Positions 12,209 through 25,476 of a DNA stretch of 64,000 nucleotides are shown here, one piece after another. The stretch covers positions 6,049,412 through 6,113,411 of the forward strand of contig NC_051102.1 in assembly GCF_901709675.1 (NCBI RefSeq), given 5' to 3'. The notes below the pieces were generated by a model that did no database searches, was not told the DNA's origin, and saw nothing but the letters and a program-made list of their open reading frames with translations. The stretch is from Syngnathus acus. Lineage: Eukaryota; Chordata; Actinopteri; Syngnathiformes; Syngnathidae. Made by a program: the position numbers and the translations under genes. Position 1 is the stretch's first letter, and each line of letters starts with the position of its first letter.

Positions 12209-14512
12209 GGATGCGGTTTCAACTTTTGAACGGCAGATAGCGCAGTCTAACTGTAGAAAAGATGCATGTTTTTTTTCCAAAAATTTCTTATGAGCTGAAT
12301 TATGTCCAAAATATATAGTAAAGAAAGAACAGATCTCGGTTTATGTACTATACTGTCTATATATATTTGTATATTCACGGTTTATGTACTGAATGCAAGT
12401 GTATCTCTTTCCATGGGCATGTCTGTAGCTGCAGGCATATATGTATATGAGGTAGAGTGGGGTCAAAGGTTTTGTACTTCAAAAACTCATACTAGAAAAA
12501 ATAAAACTTGAAATTGAAAATAAACGTGTTGAGCTTGACACTTGAAAAAAAAAAAGAAAAAATACTTGAATTAAAGTTTTTTCGAGTTGAAAATAGTTTT
12601 TGGTTCACTTTGGTAAATGTTTTGGCTCATATATTTATTTTCAGGTTTCACCATGTATTCAAGATTTGAGGTCTTTAGTTTTATTTGCATGTTTTATATT
12701 TTCAGATTCACATCTCTTTTTTTCAGGTTCAACTCTTGTTTTTTTCAGATTCTGATCTTTTTTTCCAGGTTCAAATCTTTTTTTCGAGTTTCACAATAGA
12801 ATGACCCGACTTTGGCGTGAAGGGCGTGGCTAAACCTGAAAGAAAAAATGTGAATCTCGAAATATAAAATGCCAGTGTATTGAAATAGACTTGAAGCCTC
12901 TGATCGGGCTACTTAAAATATCTGTGTAATGCAATTTGCCTCCTTTAATTGAGTCCTGTGTTTTAAAACTGCTAGTTGATACTGTTTGTCAGTAAATCTT
13001 GTCAAGTTCAGTAAGGCAGGTGCATATTCAATTAAAATGTCACACAACCCCCATAATGACAGCTATAAGTAGTTGACCAGGTTGACGTTATGTGCAGCAC
13101 TGAGCGATCGTGGGGGGGGGGGTGTTCCTGCAAATGAGCATCCCCTGCAGTTGAGGCAGTGGGACGTCTTCCTTGCAAACACACATGTATGAGCATATAG
13201 GCATTGGATGATGTGGGGTGTCATGTTGTCTAGAGTGGAAACCTTCAATTAGGCACGGTGATAAAACATGACTTCTACATCTGTAAAAAACCTCTCCAAA
13301 GCCCTTGATTAAACTCCTCTCACATAGCCAATTAGAACTCAAAATGAAATGAAAGGCTTTCTATAATAGGGATCAGGTCTGTGTGTCTGCATGTGAGCGC
13401 ACAGATCAATGGCGTTTTCATTTATTTCAGTGGAGTACAACGATTTGAGATACAAATACAAACGTACGAGTTATGGTCACGGATTAAATCATATCTGAAG
13501 GCACCACTGCAGTTAAAATAAAACTTTGAGACAATTGATTGGGTAGCGTCAGGTGACAGCAACTCCTATTAATTAAATTGATGCAACAGTTCTTTTGCGT
13601 CACACACTGAGAGCAAGTTAACAGTCCCTCAAAGAAATTAATGACAGTAAGGACGCCGAAAAAAACCAAGCTTTATTTAAATCTGAAAACAAAACAGTTG
13701 CCTAGTAACCACCTCTGCTAAACTTGAGTCTGCCAACCCCACCCTCCATAACACACACAGGCACACACATGCACGCACACACATCGCTCCGGGAGATTAG
13801 ATCAGATGGTTTAGAAAAACTTTGGCTAATTTCTTACCGTTTCTAAGCAACAACTTTGCTTTCCGCTTGCCTTTGCATCTCTTACGTGTCAGAATTTTTT
13901 TTTTTTAAACGGACCATAGAACTTTAGCAGCTCCACCTGAACACTTCAATTCAACAAAAATCCTCCAAATAGAAGAATTGAAACAAGGCTGATTATGTTT
14001 TTTCATTTCAAGAATGAATACGCCCACTCATCACTTTCATATTAAAAAAATCATATTAACTTCCAATGGAGGGTTCTAATGAAAACACCTACACATTCAT
14101 TATTTGCATGTTTGAGAATTTGTAACAAAGGAAGTGTCAAGAAAACAGATGGCAACCTATATTTGTACCGGGAGAGAATCGTTTACATTTAACCCTCGCA
14201 CTCTGAGGGGCTCGGTTGGCAAGGCAACAGATACTGCAGTCTGTTTCCCCCAACTGCGCTTCTCAATCGTCCACATCAGCCTTCTTATCCTCCACTTTCC
14301 TTCTGACCATCGCGAGACAAGGCTGACATGTCATGCTCAGCTCTTCAACGTTTATCCGACAGGTAATTAACAGCCCATTGAATTCACCTCAAAGCCACAC
14401 CACTAAAATCTCGTCCTAAAATCGATGTGAAAACCAATAGATAGATAAACGTTTTTGGTAATAATAATAGTGCAGAAGAAAGTTCAAATCATCTTGATAA
14501 TCTACAGTGGAA

Positions 14513-14760
14513 CCTCATTTTTTGTGATTAATGGGGTCGTGATAGCCTGTACCCCTAAAATATGCTTAGACCCCCCCAAGATGCCAACCCAGACAATTGA
14601 CTTTTGCATATTTTTTTATTTTTCTGGGAATTTTAAAATATAATCTGTATCAGCGCTTTCTGTAGAATTTCACAAAATTTTGTAGACCAGCTGTGATATA
14701 CTCGTTCAAGAGTTCCAGAATAAATTGGTTGCAAAGGTCGATCATTCTAAAAGTGCTCCA
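14513..14760. repeat. Possible degenerate MITE
   Basis: Begins CAGTGGAACCTC, a common terminal motif of small fish DNA transposons, and near 14703-14735 has a TTCAAGAGTTCCAGAATAA segment resembling the usual subterminal part in the other orientation. Ends are not clearly matched. Confidence 0.3.
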
Positions 14761-17700
14761 GTAGTTACTATGATGCAATAGCAATCAAAAGTGTTGCATT
14801 CTTGCACTGCAACAAGCGAGAGCAAAAAGGGCACCCCTTTAGTCAGACACAAACCGAACCCAACTCTTGTGCTCTAATTGAAAATGCTGGATGAAATCGG
14901 ACACAGCTCATTAAGCATCGAGCACGCTGTGCTGCTGTGAAGCGGCGATGTGGCCGCATGTGATATTGAGTGGCAACTACTGGAACAGCTCCCCTACAAA
15001 AACAATGTAAATCATTTTAAAATTGAAATAAAAAATAATAATTTGACATTCCCGAGTGAGCAGAAACTGGTGTGGTACTGGGAGTCCATCTTGGATAATG
15101 TAATTATATTTAGTGACTCTAAATTCGAAATTGTAGAAGAAGAGTGATTTACCTTAATTTACCCTCCGAGCATGAAACAGTCATTTGAGTCTCTCCACAG
15201 CACAACACGCCCACACTCAGTGCCCACCCCCCACCATCACCATCATCCCATCGGCAATTTGCCTAATGATGATAATGACTAAAATAACATCAGATTCAGT
15301 CACTCAGCAGTCGTTGCCCATCGGGAAAAATACAAGAAAGTATGTCTCGAAAAATCTGACAAGGAACATAAGCGTTGATAGTCGTAATGATTTTTGGAGG
15401 TAAGTGTTGATCAAGATGGCTGTGAAGCAAATATTGAAAAAAAATAATTGTCCAAAAGAACTTTTAAAAAAAAAAAAAAGGGAGCAAAGACATTAGTCAC
15501 AGCGGAAAGGGCCTCGGTTGGAAATGTTGGTGAACTGCGAAGTGGTGTGACGTGCTGCTCTCTGATTTCAAACATCACAAAAGCAAGGCAAGAACCTCGC
15601 CGTGCACTTCCTGCCTCACAGCAAGACTGACCTCTGTAGATGAGTTGGCTTTTCCTCAGGCTAATCAAAATAGTGCCTATCAATTCCTTCGTTCGACTCG
15701 CTCCTTGGCGCTCAGCGGGTGTGTTACTCTCCCCCCTCCTCCCCCCACCCCACTCAATCGACTCACGACAGTAGCATGGATGAATAGTGAGGTTCAGGAA
15801 GGTTATCTTCAAATCCTACTCAATTCTTCTCTCAATTTTGAATGTTGACAGACGGCTCTTGGTATTTCTATTGCTTGGTAAATATCCAGAATATCAGTGA
15901 GACCTCAGAGGCGGTCTGTGATATTTTCATGATATGGTTTGAGGTCTTTGGATTGTTTGATTTTCTGAAGGGTGTCTGGTGGGCGAAAACAGGACGTATT
16001 TGATTATGACTGTGAGGTGGAAATTCCATATTTTTTTATTTAAAAATCAAACGGAAAATAGTTTTGGGGCTACAAAAAATACAAACACTATACAAAAGTG
16101 TAGAGAATTCACTTGCCTTTTTTCTATTTTGTTTCAATTGGAACTAAAAAAGTATTATTGTGACAGATGCTGCTAGTCCATTAGCATTTGACAGCTTGAG
16201 CTTTGTTGTTTTTTGGACGCGTATCATTTCCGAAGGCCTTTTTAACTCACTCTTTTTATGACTGTTACGGTGACCACATCCAATGTGGTAGATAGCAAAA
16301 TACAAATAAAATCCTTTGTCAAATAATTAGTTACCGTCCCCAATTTAATACATCCCTCATCACTTGCCGCGCTGTGTACAAAGACTTAACATCACAACAA
16401 CAACAAAATCGGTGTCTTTTTTTTCTCAGCAATTAAAATATTCCCGAGGTCTAATTAGCACCATCTCACATGAGAACCAAAGAAGGACTGCGGGAAACTT
16501 TAGCATCATCACCCAGAGTTAATGACACACTCCAGTGGCTATGAAGCGTAACCAAGTGAGTAGGCATGCATTTCCAACGCTATAAATGAGTGAAAGGTTT
16601 CATTGTTTCATCAAAGTGAGCTCAATAAAAATAGACGTACAATCCACTTCCAAATTGGGAAAGTTGATATTAACGGTAGCATAAATGTGATTTTAATTTG
16701 CAACTCTCCAGCTGCCTCCGCTTGGTGTTCATTTTATGAGAGACTGAGCAGATGAAGAACAGGTGGAGATGTTGGCTGGAGAACATACAGTGGCTGTGTT
16801 TTCTCTCCTGCCCTCCCAGTTTCATATCTGGAAATGGAAATGACATTACTTGTTGCTTTAGCAACAGGGAAGAAGACTTGTCAACCCCCTTCCTTAGAGC
16901 AATAACCTGTCATGTAGCTATCTCTCTGTAGTCACACTGAAAGTGTTTATTTCATAATTTTTACATCAACCATTTTTATATAGTATATATGATAATAAAA
17001 AATGGTTGTTATCCGCAAAGGAATTGTTTCACCGGCATTGATTTGTTTGTGGCCGTAACTTTTGAAGTGACATTTTCAGTGTGCTATATTTTCAGATGGA
17101 TTTCAATAACATGAACCAGTCTCAGGGGAAAAAAATCAATGCGTCACAATTAACAGCATGCCTCAGGTCTAATTAAACCATTCTCTTTGGTGATTGTCAC
17201 TCATAACCTGGTAATGAGTGGTGGGTGACTCAGAAGTCTTTATTAGAGAATGTTCTCACTGTACACGCACAAGCCTAGAAAAAAGAATTGAGTGAAAAGG
17301 AAATTATAGCCAGATGAGATGTTAGATGTTTTACAAATAAGGAAATTGTTAATTATAAAAAAAAAAATGATCCGAAATGTTGTCAACCCAAATGCACATT
17401 TGGCATCAATTTTAAATGATCATACGAAATCTTACGATATATTCTTGTGAAGTTGTGATTGGGTTGTATTATAAAATACTAAAATCTACTCAGTATCTAT
17501 TGACTTATTGTTTTTGCATGCTAGGAGTGTTTATGCATAGGTGGACTGCCATTGTTCAAATTCTTATTCCTACAGTACAAACTAATGTTGACTGAGCAGC
17601 AAAAAATAAAAGATAACAATGGTGCACTGGTTCAAACTCGCTGATTAGTGTCCAAGCGCAGTTTGTAGGCGGTCTTAACATTAAAAATAAACCCTGTGGT

Positions 17701-18137
17701 GTTAATCGTGTTCTGTGATTCTCTCACCACTTAAAGTCCTCCTCCATTTCAAACACCCTCACTGCAGTGTTGCCATTGTGCACCTCCAAGGGTTGGCCAA
17801 GAGACAAAAAAGAAGGCAAAGCAAACAGCAAGGACTTTGAACTCATGTATGATACAACATTAACAAGCTAGCAGGGCCACGCTAACCAGCCGGGATTATT
17901 TCTATTCAGTCGCAAACAAAGTCACAAATTGTCAGTGAATTACAGCCATTATCCAAGAATAGGCCATTTGATTGTGGGCGGCATAAGTTAGAAAGAATCA
18001 TTTGTGGAAATATGAGTGGTCGAAGGTGTCACACGTCTCACTTTAAGTGTATAGTACAAGTGTAAGCAACTAAACCAATGCTGTATTTTATTTATTGGAT
18101 TTATTAATTGTCAAATTTATGCTGCTCAACATGACTA

Positions 18138-18379
18138 CCGTATTTTCCGCACTATAAGGCGCACCGGATTATAAGGCGCAACTTCATTGAATGGCGCATT
18201 TTAAAACTTTGTCCATATATAAGATATATACATTTGGCCCGCGGGCCGGACTTTGGACACGCCTGCTGTAGTTGCTCAATATTGGTCCATATATAAGGCG
18301 CACCTGATTAAAAGGCGCACTGTCAGCTTTTGAGAAAATTGGAGGTTTTTAGGTGCGCCTTATAGTGCGGAAAATACGG
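18138..18379. mobile_element. MITE, CCGTATTTTCCGC family, copy 1
   Basis: Starts CCGTATTTTCCGCACTATAA and ends with the reverse complement TTATAGTGCGGAAAATACGG, with internal copies of ATAAGGCGCACC. Three further copies of the same family occur at 43354, 49920 and 61873. A foreign piece of about 40 bp (18231-18270) sits inside it. Confidence 0.8.
18231..18270. mobile_element. Solo end of a hAT-like element nested in a MITE
   Basis: The segment GGCCCGCGGGCCGGACTTTG followed by GACACGCCTG resembles the terminal part of fish hAT-type nonautonomous elements (reverse complement CAGGCGTGTCCAAAGTCC). Only one end is present. Confidence 0.45.
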
Positions 18380-18412
18380 TGTATAAGTAGATAAAAATCA
18401 CTGTAGAATAAT

Positions 18413-18614
18413 GAAGGGAAAATGAAGCTTCAAATTTGTTTCATGAACCAGGTGTGTATTGTTTAACTCCTCTAGATGGGAGTGTTGGTTTATATAAAAA
18501 GGTTTCAAAACTGCCAAGTGGGTTTGCTTTTAGCCCAGTGTTGAATAGTGGCATCTAGATCAGTCAAAAAATACAACCGGTTCATGAAACACATTTGAAG
18601 CTTCATTTTCCCAT
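18413..18614. mobile_element. MITE with AATGAAGCTTCAAA inverted ends
   Basis: The left arm (GGGAAAATGAAGCTTCAAA to CATGAACCA, about 18416-18450) is matched in reverse complement by the right arm (GGTTCATGAAACACATTTG to CATTTTCCC, about 18578-18612). About 200 bp, no coding capacity; a nonautonomous DNA transposon. Confidence 0.7.
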
Positions 18615-19027
18615 CAGTACTGTACAGTATTGCAATATGTGATCTAGGCTTTGCTGTCTTCATACTCAGTCAAGGTGATGATAGGGCTTCACATTCAAGT
18701 ATGTATTATTTCGAGTATCATAAAATTTAGATGAGCACTCTGGGTAACACAGCCCAAGGCAACTGAAGTAGATCATTGTGGCAAAAAAAAATACAGTTAG
18801 CCTGTTCGAGTTTTCGAGGCTCCACCTATTATATTTTATATACAAAGAGTGTTTGAGACTCTGTGCGCTATGCTTTCTCGCCACAGGTCCAAATGAAATG
18901 ATTAATATGCTAATTTGACATTTGACATCGACACCAATTGCACAAGATGGATTTAAGGTAATTAGAAAATCAATATGTGTTGATCTGCCTCTGACATACA
19001 CCACTCATCACCCATAGGGAACATCTA

Positions 19028-19321
19028 CAGTGATCCCTCGCTACTTCGCGTTTCGTTTATTGCGGCTTCACTACATCGCAGATTTTTTTTCCAAATTAAA
19101 AAAACATTTAAAAGTCAAAATAAAACTTCTAAATTGAGGAAACATGTGTCTAACCTTAAGGACAATGTAGTATTGTTCCAAATGTTCGTTTACATTCCTT
19201 TAGAAGTCCGTTTTCGCGTGTTAGCACGATCGCGAATTAGCATCGTGACCGTACTTCGCGGATTTCACTTATCGCGGGTGGTTTTTGAAACCAATTAGCC
19301 GCGATAAACGAGGGATGACTG
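19028..19321. mobile_element. MITE with CAGTGATCCCTCG ends and TA target site
   Basis: The left end CAGTGATCCCTCGC pairs with the right end CGAGGGATGACTG (reverse complement CAGTCATCCCTCG). TA flanks both sides, as for Tc1/mariner-type insertions. The interior carries the CTTCGCG/ATCGCGG motifs typical of this widespread vertebrate MITE. About 294 bp, non-coding. Confidence 0.7.
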
Positions 19322-22300
19322 TATTGCATTGAGCTTCAACACCACCTATTTTAGCTAGCTTGAGCATTTTACCCCAGGTATTATGTATCGGGTCCTGACA
19401 GTTTCCCATGAAGGATGAAAATTGTGAAAAAATGATGTTTTTACAATCTCAGACACAACAGTTGGTAATGTACCCCCTCTAATGAGATGCAAAACAAGAT
19501 CTGTATGCCTTTTTGAAAATAACACTCACAGCGGGACCAGAGTTGTATTACGTCTAATTGACTTAATACATATTGTTCTGGATGTGTTTGTAATAAAAAA
19601 TTCACATGGAGTATCAAGATATGCAAATTCAACTCCACTGCGAACTAATGAGAAAGCCAAACTAGTGTTATGGCTTGACAATACAAATATGTTTGCTGTA
19701 ATTGTTTTGAGCTTTGAGTTCCCTCTGCTAAATTGAGTAGAGGAACCTCAAGGCAGTTGTAATAATTTGTGGTTATTAAAAATAAATCAATTAAAAGGCA
19801 GATTGTATTTCCATCCTTCGACAAAAAAGGTCGTCACAAGCCAGAGAATACAGGTAACGACAATTTGATGATGTACGTTGGGAATTGTAACTTTTGCGGT
19901 AGTTTGCAACAACGGGGAGGCGGGGCTTAAATAAGGTGGAGGAAATTATGAACCGTTGCAGTGGAAACGAAACCTTCATGCTTCTGCTACGAGGCAAAAA
20001 TGAAGTCAGAAAAAGCCAACTAGAAGAACAAATAAATTAAATAGTGTTTTCCCCCCTCGAAAAGATAGACTTATTTATTTATATCACAAAGAACTGTTAT
20101 TTTTAAGGGCTTGTCTGGACCTCATTTATTCGTTGTAATTTTCCTTTTACATTCAAAAACAAACGAGACGATTTGTAGTCTTTGACAACTGCCAGTTGTC
20201 AATACTAATCAAGATTCTCTAGTCCCTCACCTAATCAACATCCGTCGAAGTTCACTCATCGACTTGTGTTAATGGTTGGTGATGATGATGTTTACAATGA
20301 CTTGGCTGTCAGCAGTGCTTCTTACTTTGCTGTCACGCAGTTTGCATTTGATGTGAACACGCATCACTCAGACAGATACAAGTGTCAAAACATTGAAGCT
20401 GTCACAAAATGCAACTAAAATGGAACACAAGTGTAACAAAAAAAAGATGGAGAGACAAAGAAGACAACGAAGAAATTTGTCATGTTGAACATGTTGAATC
20501 ACTGCATCCATTTTCTACAGAACACAAGACATTTGCGAAAAAGGTTATATTCTAAACTTAAATTTGAGTTTACTGTTTAAAGAGTACAATGCTATTTCCG
20601 AATTTCCACCATGTGATCATTTGAACTGTTACACCAGTTTGCATTGTAAAATGTTGAATGATTATTGCGCTAATTTCACCCATTAGGTCTACATAATAAA
20701 AAGCGCCATAAAAGTTTTATTATGAGGAACAATTAGTTGCCTGTAGTGGTTATAAATCCAAGACAATACATAAATCCAAGGTTTAGTTGTACTCTGTTAT
20801 TTCTGGCTGCGCTTGTCATTAAAAGATTTATTTGATTGATTTTTCTTGCTTCAGGCTGTTTTGTTCATGACTGCTACATTGAGCGTGGACCTAAGAGGCA
20901 ATTCTGAGCTTTTTTTTTCTGAAGCTAATTGTACACCTTCATAGATCTTAAGAATAGCATGAATTATGTAAAAAGAAAAAAACAACCTGGATTTGTTTGA
21001 AACTTTCTTTTGGAAGAATCAATACCCTCTCGTTGTTTAATATCCTTAAAATAATTTTTAAAAATTATGTCATCATGGGCTATTTAGTGATGCTCCACTT
21101 TGGTGAACATCTGCATTGACTGCAGTAAGTTCAAAGAATAAAAAATAAAAAATAAAAATCCTTCTTTTGGTGTTCTTGTTACCGCCGTCGTCAATAAGCT
21201 ACAGTGTTTTTTCCCCAACTGTTTTACAGATGGTACAGGTCCATGCTTCATTTGTGCATGCTCCATCATCTTCACCCCATCTCCATCTGTCCGATCTTCT
21301 GTTCACCATGTTTACTTGTTCTATGTACTCTCCACTCGTCTGCTCTTTTGGTCCGCATATGCGCTAATCCTCAAATGAGTGTATCATCGCAAGTTTGAAG
21401 GCCGACAAGAAATGCTTCTCTCTTCAGTTGCGAGCGTGCTTGATGTCTGTTTACTTTGGTTGCTGGTGGCCTCAAAGCAGATGGTGTGATGGACTTGAAG
21501 AGCCTTAAAGAGGATTTGAGTGCAGCTGGTGGATGAGTCCGATGCCAGCTTGCGCATAGTTTCCTCAAGTGAGAACCTCACAAATATGTACGTGAGTCCG
21601 AGTAATATTGTTTGAAACACTTTTGTTGGATATGGTTCATCCATATGGCAACACTGTGACACAAAGCTATTCGACAAACACAAAAACATAGATAGTTTTG
21701 GATCATATGTTTGTGAGGATAAGCTAAGAAGAAAAAACACAAAATTAGTGGCAACTACAATTCGTACACAACCGAAAAGCCGCCTAACTGTACGCAAAGA
21801 CGCGAAAATAAAACCGACGCGGTTTCAGTAAATCCCTTAGAATAGTTCAAATTTTAGCGTCAGCAATGTTGACTTTGCCCAACATTAGCTTTATTAGTGC
21901 TAATTAGCTATTAGCATAGAGGGAGTGGCATTCCAGTAATCAAATAATCAGACTTTTTTTGATGAGGATGAAGACACATTTAAGTCTATCAACAATATTC
22001 TGTAACATAAAACCTCAAGTAAGCTAAATATGATAAACATTTAGCGATATACAACATGAACAAAGCGATCGTGCAATCCTTCTCACGTATGAACAATCCC
22101 TTTGTTATTTATGTGTGGGATGTGTGAATTGATTCGCGTGTGATAAGACTGTGATGGAGCCTAATTTAAACATCTATCACTATGCTCTACGTTTGATTTC
22201 AAACATGTGTACAAGTTCTTTTTGCTTGACTTTTTACAATGCCAATAAATATTTATTAAATGCTATATTCTAGGTTGACATTTTAGAACTGGGTCATTTT

Positions 22301-24102
22301 TTATGTTCTTATAAAAGAACACATTGTGAATGTCAAAAACAGAAAATCTGAGTCACAAATTGCATAATAATTACGCTTCCTTGTGCAGGATGAATTTAAA
22401 GGCAATTGCCACCAGAAAAGTTTTCATTTAAAATATTTTCCAAATTAAACCTCAGCAGCTCTTTCAAAATCAGAACGATCCTCCTGCTGCTATGTGCATG
22501 ACTCAACTATTTTGTCCTCGGTCTTTTTCAAGAGGAGGAATGACTCAAATGGTCTAAGTTCACTTTTTAAATTTGTAGAGAAGAAAGTTTCAAAGGCTTT
22601 TTTTTTTTTCTTTTTCAACGAGCATGGTTGAATAATTCACTGGTTCTCTCTTGACTTGAGAGAGCAACTTAACTTAACTAAGCATTCTTAACAAGATGAA
22701 TGTTGAACTTGCGATGTACCTGTACAATATCCTGTGGGATGAACTTAAAATAGCGGTGCAAATATTGTCTTTATTTATTCCATACACTACAGTATTGTCT
22801 GTATTAAATTATGAGTTTTATATGAAGAAAAATACTGGCCTCATTTGCTGCCACGAGATGACAATGTTGAAAAAAAAGTGACAATAAACAACAGATAGAT
22901 CTGCTATCTCCTTGTGATATATGAACAGTTTTGTATACAGAGGCTAGCAGTCAAAGATCATACACGGAATACTTACTAATGAAGGCGGATGCTGTTGCGA
23001 AAACGTGTAGGAGGACTCAAACAATTCTGTACTGCGTTATTCAACGTGACGATGGGACGGAAATAAATCATGTTGTCTGACAGTGGATTGCAAGTCTGCT
23101 CGCACGCAATCACTGTTGGAGTTTAATTGGTTCCATGCTGGTAAATAAAACACTTGTATGTCAAGATAATCAAATATAAATAAAATGATTGTGTTTTACT
23201 TTATAAAAACTTACATTATTGACATAATTACATACACTACATTGTCATAAATGACTTTTTTTGCCAATTTATTAGCTTCAATTTATCTGACATTGTTTTG
23301 CTTCTGGTATGTGTGTGCCTAGGCTAGTGGTAAGGTGTAGTAATATTATTTTTCTTCTCTGCAGAGGATGAAGAATATATGCCAGGTAGTATTTCAAAAT
23401 GATCTGTCTACATGTGTTGCTCCACCATTTGTGATCAAGTATTCATTGTTTAAGGAGATAAGACAGAAATTTTGGGGGGACCGTATATACCATCCGTCTT
23501 CTAATCTAATGAATGTATTATATATCTATGTTCATTTTTTGCAAGCCCAAACATTTTTAATTCGCATGCATGGCCCAAATGTTAGCGTCTTGACACTTTC
23601 AAATTTAGACCTAATTTGAAAATAATTACTGTTCAGATAGCTAAATAGATGGAGAGACCACTAGATGATTCATCCCAGTGTCTAATGAGGCTTCACTAAT
23701 CCATAATGGACTTTGTTCTATTTTCAGATGGAAACCTAAATGGATGAATGATTTCATTTACATAAATTTACCTTCGCTTTTTTACTTTGCAGAAACACTT
23801 TTCAATTTCTTTTAAGTGTTTGTCTTCCAGGTTCTAAAAAAATTGTACATTTAAAATGGAAGATTTACAATAGTAAAGGATTAAGGAAAAGCGAATATGT
23901 AGAATAAATGTTAATTATTGTACTGTACAATAAATGTTAGTTTAGGGCAATTAAAGCAGATATTTGAAAGTTCTCATGATTTAATGAAATCGGAATAAGA
24001 CTATAGTAAAGGGATCCCTTTGTCCTTTTGTTTTTGTGATTTTATGCTGGGATCAAGTCAGCCTCTAATTCTTCAAAAGTGATTATAATCACATTACAAT
24101 TT

Positions 24103-24171
24103 AAGTCAAGTCAAGTCAAGTTTATTTGTATAGCCCTAAATCACAAGCAGTCTCAAAGGGCTCCTCATAGA
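24103..24171. repeat. Fish retroposon fragment
   Basis: A TCAAG repeat followed by TTTATTTGTATAGCCCTAAA and TCACAAGCAGTCTCAAAGGG, a frequently dispersed fish repeat segment. Truncated; family not named. Confidence 0.5.
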
Positions 24172-24657
24172 CGAATTTAATTGAAATGTAATTAGTTACA
24201 CTTGTTGGGCAAAACAATATGTGAAGTAACCTCACTCTGTGCTGTGTTTTTATTTTTTAAACGCAACAAAAGCACTGGCTGGTCCAAGTGACACCTACGG
24301 GATTGCTGCTCATCCACCTCCGTCTTTAACACCTGGTAAAAAGCTCAATGCGTTGGACTGGACATGTTTTTGGTTCTCATCTAACACAAACTTATCAAGA
24401 TAGAAAAGAAGACAAAAGCAAACAATATTATTTTGCAGATTAAACGATTTGGAATCCAAAGGTGATCAATTTTGGTGTCAATTTCAAGAAAGCATGTCAT
24501 CGTAAAGACTGTTACTATTTTTTTAAGATGAATTAATTATGGAAAACTACTTGATATGCCGAGCAACCTTTATGGAATTTTGAATTGGATTCCCGAACCT
24601 CACGCGTGTAGTGAATCGTTTGATGATCAATACCTTGGAAGCTTTCGCAACGTTCCG

Positions 24658-24694
24658 ATTGGCTCCTGGCTGAAGCGCAGCTCGTCTTATAAAA
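24658..24694 (+). promoter_or_regulatory. c2cd4c: c2cd4c core promoter (inverted CCAAT box and TATA box)
   Basis: ATTGG (inverted CCAAT) at 24658-24662 and TATAAAA at 24688-24694, about 26 nt apart, in a locally GC-rich stretch. A transcript start is expected near 24718-24723, just upstream of the inferred non-coding first exon. Confidence 0.6.
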
Positions 24695-24719
24695 CGAGCG
24701 CCCCGTTGCGCTGCTTTTT

Positions 24720-24838
24720 CCCTGCTTCTGGATCACACTGGAAGCAGCAGAACGTTTCGTCGCGCACATAACCTCGGAGAACGTCGCACACGTCACTTTG
24801 TAACTATTCTGAAGAAGGCAAAGTTCGGCAGTGAACAG
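24720..24838 (+). other. c2cd4c: Inferred non-coding exon 1 of c2cd4c
   Basis: Lies about 25-30 nt after the TATA box and ends AACAG at a GTAATT donor (24839). The partner acceptor is CACTCCTAG at 25462-25470, six nt before the ATG at 25477. Human C2CD4C likewise has its coding start in exon 2. The 5' boundary is estimated. Confidence 0.5.
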
Positions 24839-25476
24839 GTAATTCGGCTATACCAGATGTAGCCGATTTTTTTTTTTTCTCAGCTAAGTTCTACTTTGTT
24901 CTTAATGTATTGAGAAAATATTTAGATGTCGTTATACGTAAAAAAAAAAAAAAAAAAAAGTTTGTTTAATGCTTTGGGGTGTGGTGGAATTTACATTTGC
25001 TGAGGCATGAATATCAAATCATGCGTTTTAAGTAATTCATTCTTGTTGAGTTTGAAATTTATAGTGGATCGTTTCTGTGTCTATTTTGTATTTTAGGGAA
25101 TGTATGTATTTACTTTGATGATAGGAGAAACAAATGTTACGGTGTAATTGAAAAGTAATTCCACATTTTTTAAACACTTACAAATCACTTATTTAAATGT
25201 TTTTCTCATTTTTGTGTGTTAGTTGTTTAATGTATGTTTAAGTAAATGTGTGGTGTGGAATGATTATTATTATTATTTGGGGTTGGTTAAATTCTACAGT
25301 ATCAAACAGACTCTCCTGTTGCATTCCATCACACAAGAGACATTTTTTATTTTATCGTATTAAAACATTTGACCCTGTAGAGACATCATATTTGTAATAT
25401 ATAAATATGTATACATATATATATAGTATATTTACTTGTTAATGCAGAACTGATGGCTTGACACTCCTAGGTGGAC

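Larger units (their letters stand above)
12000..24650. other. Gene-poor intergenic region between gpx4 and c2cd4c
   Basis: About 12.6 kb, AT-rich, with no open frame resembling a known protein and no recognisable exon pairs. It contains a poly(T) run (about 12176-12206), several DNA-transposon remnants (listed separately) and a short retroposon-like fragment at 24103-24171. Distal regulatory elements may be present but cannot be identified from one sequence. Confidence 0.6.

Noticed and set aside
15411-15848. Open frames near 15.4-15.8 kb
   Set aside because: No family resemblance, no splice-linked partner exons; chance frames across a poly(A) stretch.
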